The position numbers and the translations under genes were made by a program. Source: a virus. Taken from it: a DNA stretch of 64,000 nt. The notes below the pieces were generated by a model. It was not told the origin of the DNA. It searched no databases and was given only the letters and a program-made list of their open reading frames with translations. The stretch lies in the IMG/VR virus record IMGVR_UViG_3300042308_001511, positions 186,001-250,000 of that record, one strand, 5' to 3'. Position 1 is the first letter of the stretch; each line of letters opens with the position of its first letter. Of this stretch, positions 20,610 through 29,698 are shown piece after piece.

Positions 20610-21581
20610 TTATGCCTTAAGCCAAGCAATAGCTTGTTCGTATCTCTTTATTAGATTTGCATCCTCTGATAGTTTTGGATCGGAATATGCGAATGCTGCT
20701 TTTGTACCATCTACTCTATCGGCCATCACAACTATTTTTTTCAGTCCAAGTGCTTTTCTTACGGCAGTACTATATATGTAGAACTTTGGATCGTCCGACT
20801 CATAAACATCCTCTTCCTTCAATGTTCCTAATAGGTCATCTCTTTTTACATAGAGTCTGTATAAAAAGTTATTATACGGTTCTTTTGTTTTTATGTCTAT
20901 TATGTAAGCACCACCGTGTCCGGTAGGTATTTGTGAATCGTATGTTGTTGTAGATTCGGTTGTTCTGTCTATAGATTTCACCATAGTTACGTTTTTTGGT
21001 GGTGTTGAATATGTTGCCCAATCAGCTCTTTTAATGTTGATATTGTATATCTTGTTGTCCAAAATTTGTAATGTTAACATTTCACCTGAGTTGGTTAGTC
21101 CTATTTTGTTTGGTATACTAGTGGCGGTGAGTCCTGTAGTTAGTGTAGGTGAGAGTTCGAGACTTGCCATTTTATAGGAGTTACTCCTTATCTCATATCC
21201 CTGTTGATACACTCCTGTGGATGAGTATAAATTCTTTAAATCTTGTACTACTGGGTCGGCTGTATTTTGCATTATTGCTTTCCAGGTGGCGGCTTTCATC
21301 TCGGATATTCCTGAGAACTTATTGATATCTACTGAGTAGTAGTTGCTTAGACAATCGTTGAGTGCTGATGTATCACCATTAGTTATAGTCTCGTCAAACC
21401 ACCTGTTATATTCAGATTCGTTCATCGATCCTCCTCTGGCTAACTTTTCAATGTCTTTTTTAATATTATTAACACTTGTCGCTACTGATTTGGATGTGTC
21501 AACATCACCGATGTTCATTGTAATCGGTTTGCTTAAGTTTTTAATAATTTTGGTTTTTTTACGCCATGGCCAAAGTCCCAT
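20610..21581 (-). CDS. unidentified protein, probably virion-associated
   Basis: The 323-residue protein starts MGLWPWRKKTKIIKNLSKP, basic and possibly membrane- or DNA-contacting, and then reads as mixed alpha/beta with GHGGAYIIDIKTKEPYNNF. It is the last of three minus-strand genes, the other two of which begin with the short aromatic N-terminal motif of virion proteins in this genome. That context suggests a structural or injected protein. No domain is recognised. Confidence 0.7.
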   Translation of the reverse strand: MGLWPWRKKTKIIKNLSKPITMNIGDVDTSKSVATSVNNIKKDIEKLARGGSMNESEYNRWFDETITNGDTSALNDCLSNYYSVDINKFSGISEMKAATWKAIMQNTADPVVQDLKNLYSSTGVYQQGYEIRSNSYKMASLELSPTLTTGLTATSIPNKIGLTNSGEMLTLQILDNKIYNINIKRADWATYSTPPKNVTMVKSIDRTTESTTTYDSQIPTGHGGAYIIDIKTKEPYNNFLYRLYVKRDDLLGTLKEEDVYESDDPKFYIYSTAVRKALGLKKIVVMADRVDGTKAAFAYSDPKLSEDANLIKRYEQAIAWLKA

Positions 21582-21590
21582 ATCTTATAA

Positions 21591-23045
21591 TTACGTTTGT
21601 TTGAGTTTACTTAACTCATCTTCAATCATATCACCGATAGTTTTGACATCATCTTTTCCACCATTCTTCAGAAAGTCTGCATAAGACGCAACCTTCTTCA
21701 TCTTCTCTGGATCATCCTTTATCTCTGCTAGATTGTTTTTCGCTTCTTCTGCTTCCTCTGCAACGTTTGGAAATCCTACTATCCTATTGTAACCAGCTTT
21801 GAACTCCTTGCCGTCGTGTTCGAAAGTAATACTCTCGTCGTTATTTTTGTCGTCAATTAATTTCATCTTACCTACTCCAACAACATCCTTCTGTTCTTCG
21901 GGCTTCTTCTTGGCATCGTATGCGGTTGCATCAACACCTGGTAGTAAAAATATTACTTCTTGTCCATTATCGAAGATAGGTTTGAGTTTTTCATAACTCA
22001 ATGCTGGCTCTTCTTTGCCTGTATTTCCCTCACCGAATTTGTGACTTTCTACTTCTTTACCATCGACCTTAATCTGGTCTAATACACCTGTTTCGTATTC
22101 TGACTTACCGTCAATCTCAAATACTTGACCATCTGCTGTTCCTGATGTAAGTCCTGTGAGTTTTATTGTTGCACCTTTTTTAGCTTCGCCTGAAATATCT
22201 GCGAATATTTTTTTACCTTCTGCAACTACTAACTTTTGACTACTTGATCTGGTTACTTCGTATTTAGTGGTACCCTCTACTGGTGCTTTAAGTTCAATCT
22301 CTACGTTTTTCCATTTAAGTACTATCGTACCTTTTCCTTCACCCTCACCGGAGAACTTGTCGACCTCTTGTTCGTTCAATGCGTCTGAGAACTTGTACAT
22401 CTGTGGTAGAACCGTGGTTTCTATCCACTTAATTACTTCACCCTTCTTTTTGTCGTCAGTCAGTGGTGCTATGAGTTTTTTAAGAAGTGGAAGGTGATCC
22501 GTTGTGTCGATGAAGTTCTTTCCGTCTTGTGTCCTCTCTATTGCTTCACCTGATTTAGCATCGAGTTTTATTGCTGGTTTAGGTAGTGGTTGTCCTATTT
22601 TGAAATTTTTGGCAACCTGACCACCGTAGTTTAGGAACACCATCATATTGTTCCTCATCTTCTCGAGCATGTATGACCACATCTTTTTTTCACCCTCAGT
22701 CTTCCTCTCTGCAACGAATCCCTGTATTGCAGTCTGTGAGAGTACTCCGTCGTCCGGATCCACGATTTTACTGATAAGGTCGAAACAATCCTGATCATTG
22801 AACTGTGTCTTAGCTTTATACTCTTTAAATAGTGGTGCGAGTAAGCTGTCTGCACTCGTAGGATTCAGTATGTCGGTCTTGATGAACTTCTTCTGTGCCA
22901 CAAAGTCTTCACCGAGTTTGTCTATTTTGGCACTAAGTCTTTTGTATATACCCTTGAACAGGTTTGCCAATGCTTTGAAGATGAATTCTTCTTTTACTGG
23001 TTCGATACCTCTGAACGACTCGTAGTTCTTTACAATTTTACCCAT
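21591..23045 (-). CDS. large virion-type protein with capsid-targeting-like N-terminus
   Basis: The 484-residue protein starts MGKIVKNYESFRGIEP, which resembles the T4-type capsid-targeting peptide (M-K-T-Y-x-E-F-I-A-E) cut by prohead protease after I/L-x-E. It continues with a helical region (ALANLFKGIYKRLSAKIDKL), a conserved-looking core (YMLEKMRNNMMVFLNYGG), then a Gly/Lys-rich beta region (about 240-350). It is probably packaged or part of the inner virion. The evidence is the N-terminal motif and neighbours, not a known family. Confidence 0.7.
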   Translation of the reverse strand: MGKIVKNYESFRGIEPVKEEFIFKALANLFKGIYKRLSAKIDKLGEDFVAQKKFIKTDILNPTSADSLLAPLFKEYKAKTQFNDQDCFDLISKIVDPDDGVLSQTAIQGFVAERKTEGEKKMWSYMLEKMRNNMMVFLNYGGQVAKNFKIGQPLPKPAIKLDAKSGEAIERTQDGKNFIDTTDHLPLLKKLIAPLTDDKKKGEVIKWIETTVLPQMYKFSDALNEQEVDKFSGEGEGKGTIVLKWKNVEIELKAPVEGTTKYEVTRSSSQKLVVAEGKKIFADISGEAKKGATIKLTGLTSGTADGQVFEIDGKSEYETGVLDQIKVDGKEVESHKFGEGNTGKEEPALSYEKLKPIFDNGQEVIFLLPGVDATAYDAKKKPEEQKDVVGVGKMKLIDDKNNDESITFEHDGKEFKAGYNRIVGFPNVAEEAEEAKNNLAEIKDDPEKMKKVASYADFLKNGGKDDVKTIGDMIEDELSKLKQT

Positions 23046-23068
23046 TTTACTTATTTGTTTTATATTCG

Positions 23069-23725
23069 TTATATATTAATCTTCTCGAGCTTGAAAAGAC
23101 CTAACATCGTAGGGCTGTTCTCTGGTAAGTCCAATTCTGTCTTTAACATATCGACCAGTGACCATCTTAGCTCACTGATGTAATATTCGAGGTCACTGTA
23201 CCATATCCCGTCCGGTCCTTTTCCGTAGTCTATGTTGAGACTGATGTGGAAAAGTGGCCTTATGGTTTGTGTATTAAGCAGTTTTTCGTTATGTGTTGAT
23301 GCACGTACGGAATCAACCTTTACCGAATCCACGAGTTCTATCTCGTTTACTAGCTCTTTGGTGAAATCTTTTTCCGCGTCCTCTGACTCATCTACCCGAT
23401 TGATTAAACTGCTATGTGCCTTCTGGATCCATTTGTCGATTGTTTGTATTAATGTTCTTTTGTCGTAGATTACCAAAGTTAGTCTCCTATCAATACGGTA
23501 ATTTGTAAAGACCGACATATTGCAGTCACCAAGCCTCTGTTCTAGTACTCCTATTGCGTCTAGTAGCTCTTGGTCGTTTGTCTCTTCTGGTATTAGTGTC
23601 ATGTAGAATTTGACACCGTCCATCTCAACGTGTTTGTATTCACCTTCCAGGTTCAGTTCCTCGAAGAATGCAGTGGTTATCATATCAGAGTCGTTGAACT
23701 CCTCAAACAGTTTTATCCATTTCAT
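23069..23725 (-). CDS. virion-type protein with capsid-targeting-like N-terminus
   Basis: The 218-residue protein starts MKWIKLFEEFNDSD, the clearest example of the shared aromatic N-terminal motif. The rest is acidic with a strand-rich region (YKHVEMDGVKFYMTLIPEE) and a C-terminal half containing LFHISLNIDYGKGPDG. It is first in the three-gene minus operon. No catalytic motif is seen. A packaged or core-associated protein is the best guess. Confidence 0.7.
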   Translation of the reverse strand: MKWIKLFEEFNDSDMITTAFFEELNLEGEYKHVEMDGVKFYMTLIPEETNDQELLDAIGVLEQRLGDCNMSVFTNYRIDRRLTLVIYDKRTLIQTIDKWIQKAHSSLINRVDESEDAEKDFTKELVNEIELVDSVKVDSVRASTHNEKLLNTQTIRPLFHISLNIDYGKGPDGIWYSDLEYYISELRWSLVDMLKTELDLPENSPTMLGLFKLEKINI

Positions 23726-23765
23726 AAACTATATATTAGCTTCTGTTTATAAGAAATAAAAAACT

Positions 23766-24239
23766 ATGTCAGAATATTTAGAAAAAGTCGCCGAGTTTCA
23801 CAAAACATTTGGTGCGCCTATACTCGCTACACCTCAAATACCATCTGAGGAAAGATGTAAATTGAGAGTTAACCTTCTACAGGAAGAGTTGAACGAGTTA
23901 TCCGATGCTATAAAGGCAGGTGATATCGTAGAGATTGCAGATGCACTCGCAGATTTGCAATATGTTCTATCAGGTGCAGTTTTAGAGTTTGGTTTGAAAG
24001 ATAGGTTTGATCCACTTTTCGATGAAGTACAAAGATCAAATATGAGTAAAGCATGTTCTACTCAACAAGAGGCAATAGAGACTCTTTTACACTATAAACA
24101 AAAGGATGGTACGGAAGGAACATATCAACAAATTGGTGATGTTTATGTTGTGAATAGGAACGGAGACAACAAAGTATTAAAGTCTGTGGCCTATTCACCT
24201 GCAAATCTAAAACCAATAATTTATGAAGAGTCCGTATAG
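23766..24239 (+). CDS. MazG-like NTP pyrophosphohydrolase
   Basis: The 157-residue protein has the all-alpha NTP pyrophosphatase signature: LLQEELNELSDAIKAGDIVE (E-E-L-x-E) followed by EIADALADLQYV (E-x-x-D-x-x-x-D). The family (MazG/PRA-PH-like, close to COG4696) hydrolyses NTPs or modified nucleotides to monophosphates, or trims ppGpp in some phages. It begins a plus-strand operon with two tiny proteins, a HAD phosphatase and FolD, a nucleotide and one-carbon context. The exact substrate is unknown. Confidence 0.8.
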   Translation: MSEYLEKVAEFHKTFGAPILATPQIPSEERCKLRVNLLQEELNELSDAIKAGDIVEIADALADLQYVLSGAVLEFGLKDRFDPLFDEVQRSNMSKACSTQQEAIETLLHYKQKDGTEGTYQQIGDVYVVNRNGDNKVLKSVAYSPANLKPIIYEESV

Positions 24240-24558
24240 TAAAGCCTTACTAGAAAAATTAATGTTGATATACGGTGAAAAAGTAATTAATTTATATACG
24301 GTAAAGATTGATAAAATGGTATCTGAATTAGAGTCGGGATTCGTAGGACCATACATTTATAAAATTGAATGGGGTGGTGGTAAACCTGTTGAAATAAAGC
24401 CTATATTCTGTGACGAATTCATAAAATCCGGTATGGACACTTGGGTCGCACTTAGAGAAGGTAAGTACATATCTTCACATTCTTTTCACCAGTTCATAGA
24501 TTGTAGATCTGAAATACACCGTGAAAGACAACTGAACGAATTACTCGAGAATGAATAA
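24223..24558 (+). CDS. small protein with a distant tag-like C-terminus
   Basis: The 111-residue protein overlaps the MazG-like gene by 17 bases. It contains VGPYIYKIEWGGGKPVEIKP and ends in SEIHRERQLNELLENE, which keeps R-x-x-x-L-x-x-L but not the final Gly-Ile. It may be a divergent relative of the tag family at 10-16.6 kb. Its 3' end overlaps the next gene by eight bases. Confidence 0.65.
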   Translation: MKSPYSKALLEKLMLIYGEKVINLYTVKIDKMVSELESGFVGPYIYKIEWGGGKPVEIKPIFCDEFIKSGMDTWVALREGKYISSHSFHQFIDCRSEIHRERQLNELLENE

Positions 24559-24808
24559 GAATTCTTATTACGACATACTGATGACGGAGGTAACGGTTAG
24601 TGTTGCCTACCGTGTATTCGGTCTGGAAAGATTCGATGAAGGACAGAGAGTTTTTCTACATAGTCATCCCAGGATTACAAGATGGTTCTGCTTCGATCGT
24701 GATTATATTTTATACACACCTAGTGAATATGAACGTATGAAATACTTCATTGATGAGACAGAGTGGAGAGATGAAAGAATAGATACAATACTAAAAAAGA
24801 AAGAATGA
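24551..24808 (+). CDS. small protein with a distant tag-like C-terminus
   Basis: The 85-residue protein has an aromatic middle part (ITRWFCFDRDYILYTPSEYE) and ends in EWRDERIDTILKKKE, similar to the W-R-x-x-x-(L/I)-x-x-(L/I) part of the tag but without Leu-Gly-Ile. It starts inside the end of the previous gene, so the two are co-translated. No family is recognised. Confidence 0.6.
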   Translation: MNKNSYYDILMTEVTVSVAYRVFGLERFDEGQRVFLHSHPRITRWFCFDRDYILYTPSEYERMKYFIDETEWRDERIDTILKKKE

Positions 24809-24812
24809 AATT

Positions 24813-25178
24813 ATGATGGTAATGCTTATTGACATCGATGGCACGTGTTGTACGGATATAATGAACGAGGATTCGCACCTATATCCAACTGCGGAAGTTA
24901 TTGATGGCTCACTCGAACAGATAAACAAATGGTATGACGAGGGTCACCATATTACGTTTTTTACAGCGAGAGAAGAGAAAGACCGACAGGTTACAATTGA
25001 TTGGCTTGATAAAAATGGTTTCAAATATCATGGTTTGATAATGGGTAAACCGAGATGTGTGAATCCGGTGGATGAGTATGTTTGGATAGACAACAGAAAG
25101 GTGAGGGGTGTTACCTATGACAATGTTTGGGGTGACTTAAAGACGGTGACTAAGGATATATTAACTTTCGGAGAATGA
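24813..25178 (+). CDS. HAD-family phosphatase
   Basis: The 121-residue protein has the HAD motifs in order: LIDIDGTCC (nucleophile D7, D9), ITFFTAREEKD (motif II Thr), GLIMGKPR (motif III Lys) and YVWIDNRKVRG (acidic motif IV). It is a minimal HAD without a cap, as in 5'-nucleotidase-like and polynucleotide 3'-phosphatase-like enzymes. Between a MazG-like enzyme and FolD, a nucleotide or sugar-phosphate substrate is plausible. The end overlaps the FolD start as ATGA. Confidence 0.8.
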   Translation: MMVMLIDIDGTCCTDIMNEDSHLYPTAEVIDGSLEQINKWYDEGHHITFFTAREEKDRQVTIDWLDKNGFKYHGLIMGKPRCVNPVDEYVWIDNRKVRGVTYDNVWGDLKTVTKDILTFGE

Positions 25179-26044
25179 AAATATTAGATGGGAAGGCAGT
25201 CTCTGAGAAAATACTCTCTGAGACAAAGGTAAAGATAGACACTATGTGTCATAACAACGCTATTCCGAGACCAAGTCTCGCGATAGTGATAGTTGGTAAC
25301 AATCCAGCATCAGAGACTTATGTTAAAGCTAAGATAAGGGCTTGTGAGAATGCTGGTATATCGTCAAAACTTATAAGATTTGACGAATCTATTGGGAATT
25401 TTGAACTATTCAACGAAGTTTCCAAACTAAACTCTTCGCACTTTGATGGTTTTATAGTACAACTCCCGTTGCCGGAACATATAGATGTAGATGCTATAAT
25501 TGGACACATAGATCCAGATAAAGACGTGGATGGTTTTCACCCTCTAAATTTTGGAAGGATGGCTATAGGTCAACCATCAATGCGACCTGCGACTCCATAT
25601 GGAATACTTAAGTTGATACAGTACTATGACATAGAGACTAAGGGTAAGCATGTAGTTGTAATAGGTAGATCTAACCTCGTAGGTAAACCGATATCTATTA
25701 TGCTTGGTAATGACTTCGGTATTGGTAGATCTACGGTTACTTCGTGTGATATCAACACTCCATATGATCTTTTAGTATCTCAGACTAAGATGGCAGACAT
25801 TGTGATAGTTGCTGTTGGCAAACCAGGTCTTCTTACTTCAGATATGATAAGACCGGGTGCTGTTGTTATAGACGTCGGTATAAACAGGAACGAAGAAGGT
25901 AAGTTGGTTGGTGACGTAGATTTTGATACGGTTTCTGATATTGCTGGTTGGATAACTCCGGTGCCTGGTGGAGTGGGTCCTATGACTGTGGCTGGTTTGA
26001 TGCTCAACACATTTGAATCTTGGCGAAGTAGGTGTTTCGATTAG
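25175..26044 (+). CDS. folD: methylenetetrahydrofolate dehydrogenase / cyclohydrolase
   Basis: FolD interconverts 5,10-methylene-THF, methenyl-THF and 10-formyl-THF with NADP(H). The 289-residue protein is full length and has ASETYVKAKIRACE (Y49, K53 catalytic), QLPLPEH, PDKDVDGFHPLN, the dinucleotide-binding VVVIGRSNLVGKPISI and PVPGGVGPMTVAGL. It shows no sign of decay. It closes the operon begun by the MazG-like gene and is one of four one-carbon/purine functions in this window (with DHFR, MetF and the IMP cyclohydrolase domain). Confidence 0.95.
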   Translation: MKILDGKAVSEKILSETKVKIDTMCHNNAIPRPSLAIVIVGNNPASETYVKAKIRACENAGISSKLIRFDESIGNFELFNEVSKLNSSHFDGFIVQLPLPEHIDVDAIIGHIDPDKDVDGFHPLNFGRMAIGQPSMRPATPYGILKLIQYYDIETKGKHVVVIGRSNLVGKPISIMLGNDFGIGRSTVTSCDINTPYDLLVSQTKMADIVIVAVGKPGLLTSDMIRPGAVVIDVGINRNEEGKLVGDVDFDTVSDIAGWITPVPGGVGPMTVAGLMLNTFESWRSRCFD

Positions 26045-26105
26045 ATTTTTGTAAATATACATCTATTTGATAAAGAACAATTTATAAAAAAATATTATAA
26101 TATTT

Positions 26106-26732
26106 ATGAAGTTATATACTACATTTACACCATCACATCGTCAAATGTATGACGAATATTTCTTACCTACGTTAAATGGATCTGATAACTTTGAATTGGT
26201 ATCTGTTGAGATACCTCAGGAGTGTGCAACTGGTAAGTTCTATGAAGAGGGTTGGTCTCTGACCTGTTTCAGAAAGGTGGAACTTTTCGTTGATGCGTGT
26301 CGTCAGAATATGGGTGACATTTTCGTTTACTCTGATGTTGATATACAATTTTTCGGACCAATTAAGGATGTTTTGATTGAAGAACTTGGTGAATATGATA
26401 TGGCAGTACAAAATGATACTGCACATTACTATTGTTCAGGATTCTTCATTTGTCGTGCAAATGAAAGAACTTTGGCTATGTTTGAGGCTATGAGAGATAA
26501 CTACCAGAGTGAGGATCAAACTACATTAAACAGGCATATACACCTATGTCGTTCTAAATTCCTTTCTAAACGTTTTTTCACTATTGCACATCTTACGGGG
26601 ACGGTATGGGACGGAAGTGAACTTCCTATACCATCTGATATACTTATGCATCATGCAAATTGGACTTCTGGGGTTGATAATAAAATAAAGATGATGGAGA
26701 TGGTTAAGAAAAAAATTAATTCATATGGATAG
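26106..26732 (+). CDS. glycosyltransferase (GT77-like, DxD type)
   Basis: The 208-residue protein has YSDVDIQFFGP (about 75-85, the metal/nucleotide-sugar-binding D-x-D), SGFFICRANERT, and DQTTLNRHI, followed by a C-terminal HHANW. This is the order found in GT77/nucleotide-diphospho-sugar transferases of the GT-A fold. It opens a 12-kb co-directional glycan locus and overlaps the next gene by eight bases. Donor and acceptor are unknown. Confidence 0.7.
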   Translation: MKLYTTFTPSHRQMYDEYFLPTLNGSDNFELVSVEIPQECATGKFYEEGWSLTCFRKVELFVDACRQNMGDIFVYSDVDIQFFGPIKDVLIEELGEYDMAVQNDTAHYYCSGFFICRANERTLAMFEAMRDNYQSEDQTTLNRHIHLCRSKFLSKRFFTIAHLTGTVWDGSELPIPSDILMHHANWTSGVDNKIKMMEMVKKKINSYG

Positions 26733-27576
26733 TTATCAGAAAAATCTTTACGAAAAGTTTGAAAGATTCAGACCTAGTCCATCGTACCCTACGTATCCAC
26801 CTTATCATAAAGGTCTGTATCTCGAGGATTACTTTATAGAACGTTATTCTTCTGAAGATTTAGATGTTTCTAGGTATCTAATACCGGTATCTTGGACTAC
26901 TTGTTATGTTGAGAACAAAATAAATGGATTACAACAATTGATTGATTCACTCGATCGAACTAAAAAATACTTTACAGTTGCACAACATGATGATGCAATA
27001 CGTGAGATTTTACCTCCGGATACCTTATGTTTCAATGCTGGTGGTAATGGTGGTGGTGTACCTATTCCACTTATATGTTCGCCTATCTCTACAGAAGAAA
27101 TAGAAGATGTTGATAGGGACATATTCTGTTCTTTTGTTGGATCGATAACACATCCAATACGTTCGTATCTTTTACAATCACTTGGTAACAAAGAAGGATA
27201 TTATTTCTCTGCTAGGAATTGGACATCATCGGTTTCTGATGGTGAATTACAGAATTTTATCTCAATTACTAAGAGGAGTATATTTGCATTAGTTCCTAGA
27301 GGATATGGTAGAAGTTCTTTCAGACTTTATGAGGTTATGCAGCTGGATGCTATACCAGTTTTTGTTTATGATGAGCCGTGGTTTCCTTTTGAGGGTGATT
27401 TAGATTGGGACAGCTTCAGTGTTAGAGTACACGTTTCACAAATTGAAAAAATTGATCAGATATTAAAATCTATTGACGTTGATACTATCAATTCTATGAG
27501 ACGAAGTCTTAGTTCGGTTTGGTCTGAAAATTTTAATATGAATTCTGTTTATAAAATTATTTTAAGTAAGATATGA
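26725..27576 (+). CDS. exostosin-like (GT47-type) glycosyltransferase
   Basis: The 283-residue protein shows the exostosin C-terminal donor-binding pattern: RSIFALVPRGYGRSSFRLYE (about 189-208) followed by AIPVFVYDEPWFPF. Exostosin-like enzymes are GT-B transferases that move uronic acids or other sugars. The N-terminal half has FTVAQHDDAIREILPPD. Start and stop overlap neighbours, consistent with one polycistronic mRNA. Confidence 0.75.
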   Translation: MDSYQKNLYEKFERFRPSPSYPTYPPYHKGLYLEDYFIERYSSEDLDVSRYLIPVSWTTCYVENKINGLQQLIDSLDRTKKYFTVAQHDDAIREILPPDTLCFNAGGNGGGVPIPLICSPISTEEIEDVDRDIFCSFVGSITHPIRSYLLQSLGNKEGYYFSARNWTSSVSDGELQNFISITKRSIFALVPRGYGRSSFRLYEVMQLDAIPVFVYDEPWFPFEGDLDWDSFSVRVHVSQIEKIDQILKSIDVDTINSMRRSLSSVWSENFNMNSVYKIILSKI

Positions 27577-28313
27577 AGGTAGCAATTATTATTATGGAAA
27601 CTAATCGTATTAGTACATTTGATACATTTTTCAGAAAGAGTCTACAGAATTATTGTGACGTAAACAAATATGAACTTATAGTTTTGGATAAGGCATTGGA
27701 TGGATGTGCGGATTCTGGTAAAAAGTTTTTCTGGCAAAGAATGTTATTACCTTCTGTTTATAACGAATATGATTATGTTATATCGATGGATTCGGATATT
27801 TACATAAGCCCTAATGCACCAGCAATACCATTTGATGAAATACCTGAAGGTAAGATTGCGGCGATTAATGAAAGAAAGTATTTTGGTAACTATGAATGGC
27901 GTGAAGGAGTACAGATTAAAAATGGGTGGGAGAAGACTGGAAGAGATTGGCATATGTTATCTGGATTTGATAGAAAATATAACGATCATATAAATGGTGG
28001 TTTGGTTGTATATCAACCTAAATATCATGCCGATATTTTCAAAAAGTTATATTATGATAATATTGAAAATTATATGAGATATCATCAAGATGATCAATCG
28101 ATAATATCTGTTTTCGGAATTGATAATAATTTGATACACTGGTTAGATGAGAGATTTAATAGAATATGGAGTTTCTGGAGAGATATAATGTACCCTGGTT
28201 TTGATTCACTTTCAGATGATTTGAAAAGAGTATATGTGAAAAACTTTATAGAATTGAATTATTTCACTCACTTCACTGGAAGGACTGATATACAATATTT
28301 ACCTAAATTATAA
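27573..28313 (+). CDS. GT-A fold glycosyltransferase
   Basis: The 246-residue protein has YVISMDSDIYISPNAP (D-S-D as the D-x-D, about 67-82), HINGGLVVYQPKY and YHQDDQSIISVF, then LNYFTHFTGR, as in GT8/GT34-like and related retaining transferases. No signal peptide or membrane segment is present, so it acts in the cytoplasm. It overlaps the previous gene by four bases. Sugar specificity cannot be inferred. Confidence 0.7.
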   Translation: MKVAIIIMETNRISTFDTFFRKSLQNYCDVNKYELIVLDKALDGCADSGKKFFWQRMLLPSVYNEYDYVISMDSDIYISPNAPAIPFDEIPEGKIAAINERKYFGNYEWREGVQIKNGWEKTGRDWHMLSGFDRKYNDHINGGLVVYQPKYHADIFKKLYYDNIENYMRYHQDDQSIISVFGIDNNLIHWLDERFNRIWSFWRDIMYPGFDSLSDDLKRVYVKNFIELNYFTHFTGRTDIQYLPKL

Positions 28314-28325
28314 AAAATATGTAAA

Positions 28326-29009
28326 ATGAGAAAATGTCTGTGTATATCTGGTCAGATAAGAAGTTGGAATTTGGTAAAGAGTAATTGGTTTAAGAACTTT
28401 TTAGACATCAACGATGTTGATGTCTTTTGTCACTTTTGGCATAATTCTGACAATTCATATTATGTAACAAACAGAGGTAATGGTGTTATGGACGAATATG
28501 GTGATGTCCCAAGTGAACATCTTTTGGGAAGATATGGTGATTATGATATAAGTGATATACTAAATTCATTCAGACCTAAATCATTTCAAATAGAACATCC
28601 ATTAGATTCGAGCATACCTAATACAAACAGTATGTTTCATTCTATACAAAGATGTAACAATATAAAGAATAATTACGAGAAGGATCACAATTTTAAGTAT
28701 GATTTGGTTATAAGGTCAAGATTTGATTTACTTTTTACAGATCCGGTTGTTATTGAAGAAGTTAATATGAATACTTTATATGTTAAGAATAGACCCGGTG
28801 GTTGTGGTGGATTGAATGACTGGTTTGCTTATGGTGATTCTTATGTTATGGATTTGTATAGTAATATAATAAACTCTTTAGATAATTATAATTTGGAAGG
28901 TAATTGTGCGGAGGGTGTAATTGGGGAAGTTGTTGCCAATAATGGCTTAAGTGTTTCTTATTTATCTGATAGTTTTAGAATAATGAGAAATAATGGTCAT
29001 ATGGTATAA
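28326..29009 (+). CDS. putative glycosyltransferase of unassigned family
   Basis: The 227-residue protein begins RKCLCISGQIRSWNLV and has KYDLVIRSRFDLLFTDPV (about 121-138) and GGLNDWFAYGDSYVMDLY. The I-S-G-Q-x-R, V-I-R-x-R-x-D-L and W-F-A-Y-G-D-S elements recur in proteins of capsule and O-antigen clusters thought to be glycosyltransferases. The assignment rests on that pattern and the locus. Confidence 0.6.
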   Translation: MRKCLCISGQIRSWNLVKSNWFKNFLDINDVDVFCHFWHNSDNSYYVTNRGNGVMDEYGDVPSEHLLGRYGDYDISDILNSFRPKSFQIEHPLDSSIPNTNSMFHSIQRCNNIKNNYEKDHNFKYDLVIRSRFDLLFTDPVVIEEVNMNTLYVKNRPGGCGGLNDWFAYGDSYVMDLYSNIINSLDNYNLEGNCAEGVIGEVVANNGLSVSYLSDSFRIMRNNGHMV

Positions 29010-29025
29010 AAATAAAAAATAGAAT

Positions 29026-29697
29026 ATGATTAACATAAAAGATGTCTATGTCGTACATTATACGAAACTTGAGGAGAGACGTAGGAAAATAATTTCTCAA
29101 TTTGATGGTATTGTAGATAATATGGTTTATATAACAGATTATGACCAAGAAAATCTTAGTGATGAGGTTTTGGATAAATTCTACAAATATTCTGTTGATG
29201 ATTGGAATAGAAAAGTTTCTGACCTATGGGACCTTTATCAACATCAACCTAGAATACTTAACATAGCGGAAATATCATGTACGATAAAACATATAGAGGC
29301 TATCGATATGGTTGCGAAAAATGGTGATGCGCTAATAATAGAGGATGATTTGATAATAAAAGAAAACTTTGTCGAATATTTCAATTTTATGATAGAATCT
29401 TTGCCCGATGATTGGGATGTAATTATGGTTGGAACTGGATGTGAGATGACTGCTAAAATTGAAACCGGTAAAATACTTTATAAAATGCCACATCCTGCAA
29501 CTAGATGTCTTGACTCTTATCTAATAAGTCAGAGTGCTGCACAGAAGATTATTTCTACGATAAAACCTTTTCAATTAGTCTCGGACTGGGAGGTAGCGTA
29601 TCATATGTATTTACACAATCTTAATGTATATTGGCTTGAGCCATCACCTTGCTTCCAGGGTTCAGAAAAGGGAGTTTATAAATCAACACTTAGATAA
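29026..29697 (+). CDS. GT25-family glycosyltransferase
   Basis: The 223-residue protein matches the GT25 (LPS core glycosyltransferase) pattern: DVYVVHYTKLEERRRKI at the start, AEISCTIKHIEAI, DALIIEDDLIIKENF (E-D-D, about 103-117), DWDVIMVGTG and CLDSYLISQSAAQKII. GT25 enzymes add galactose or other hexoses to lipooligosaccharide. Short A-rich spacers separate it from both neighbours. Confidence 0.8.
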   Translation: MINIKDVYVVHYTKLEERRRKIISQFDGIVDNMVYITDYDQENLSDEVLDKFYKYSVDDWNRKVSDLWDLYQHQPRILNIAEISCTIKHIEAIDMVAKNGDALIIEDDLIIKENFVEYFNFMIESLPDDWDVIMVGTGCEMTAKIETGKILYKMPHPATRCLDSYLISQSAAQKIISTIKPFQLVSDWEVAYHMYLHNLNVYWLEPSPCFQGSEKGVYKSTLR

Positions 29698-29698
29698 T

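Noticed and set aside
24813-25178. Polynucleotide kinase-phosphatase assignment for the HAD protein
   Set aside because: Only the phosphatase domain is present, without a P-loop kinase domain, so only the general HAD call is supported.
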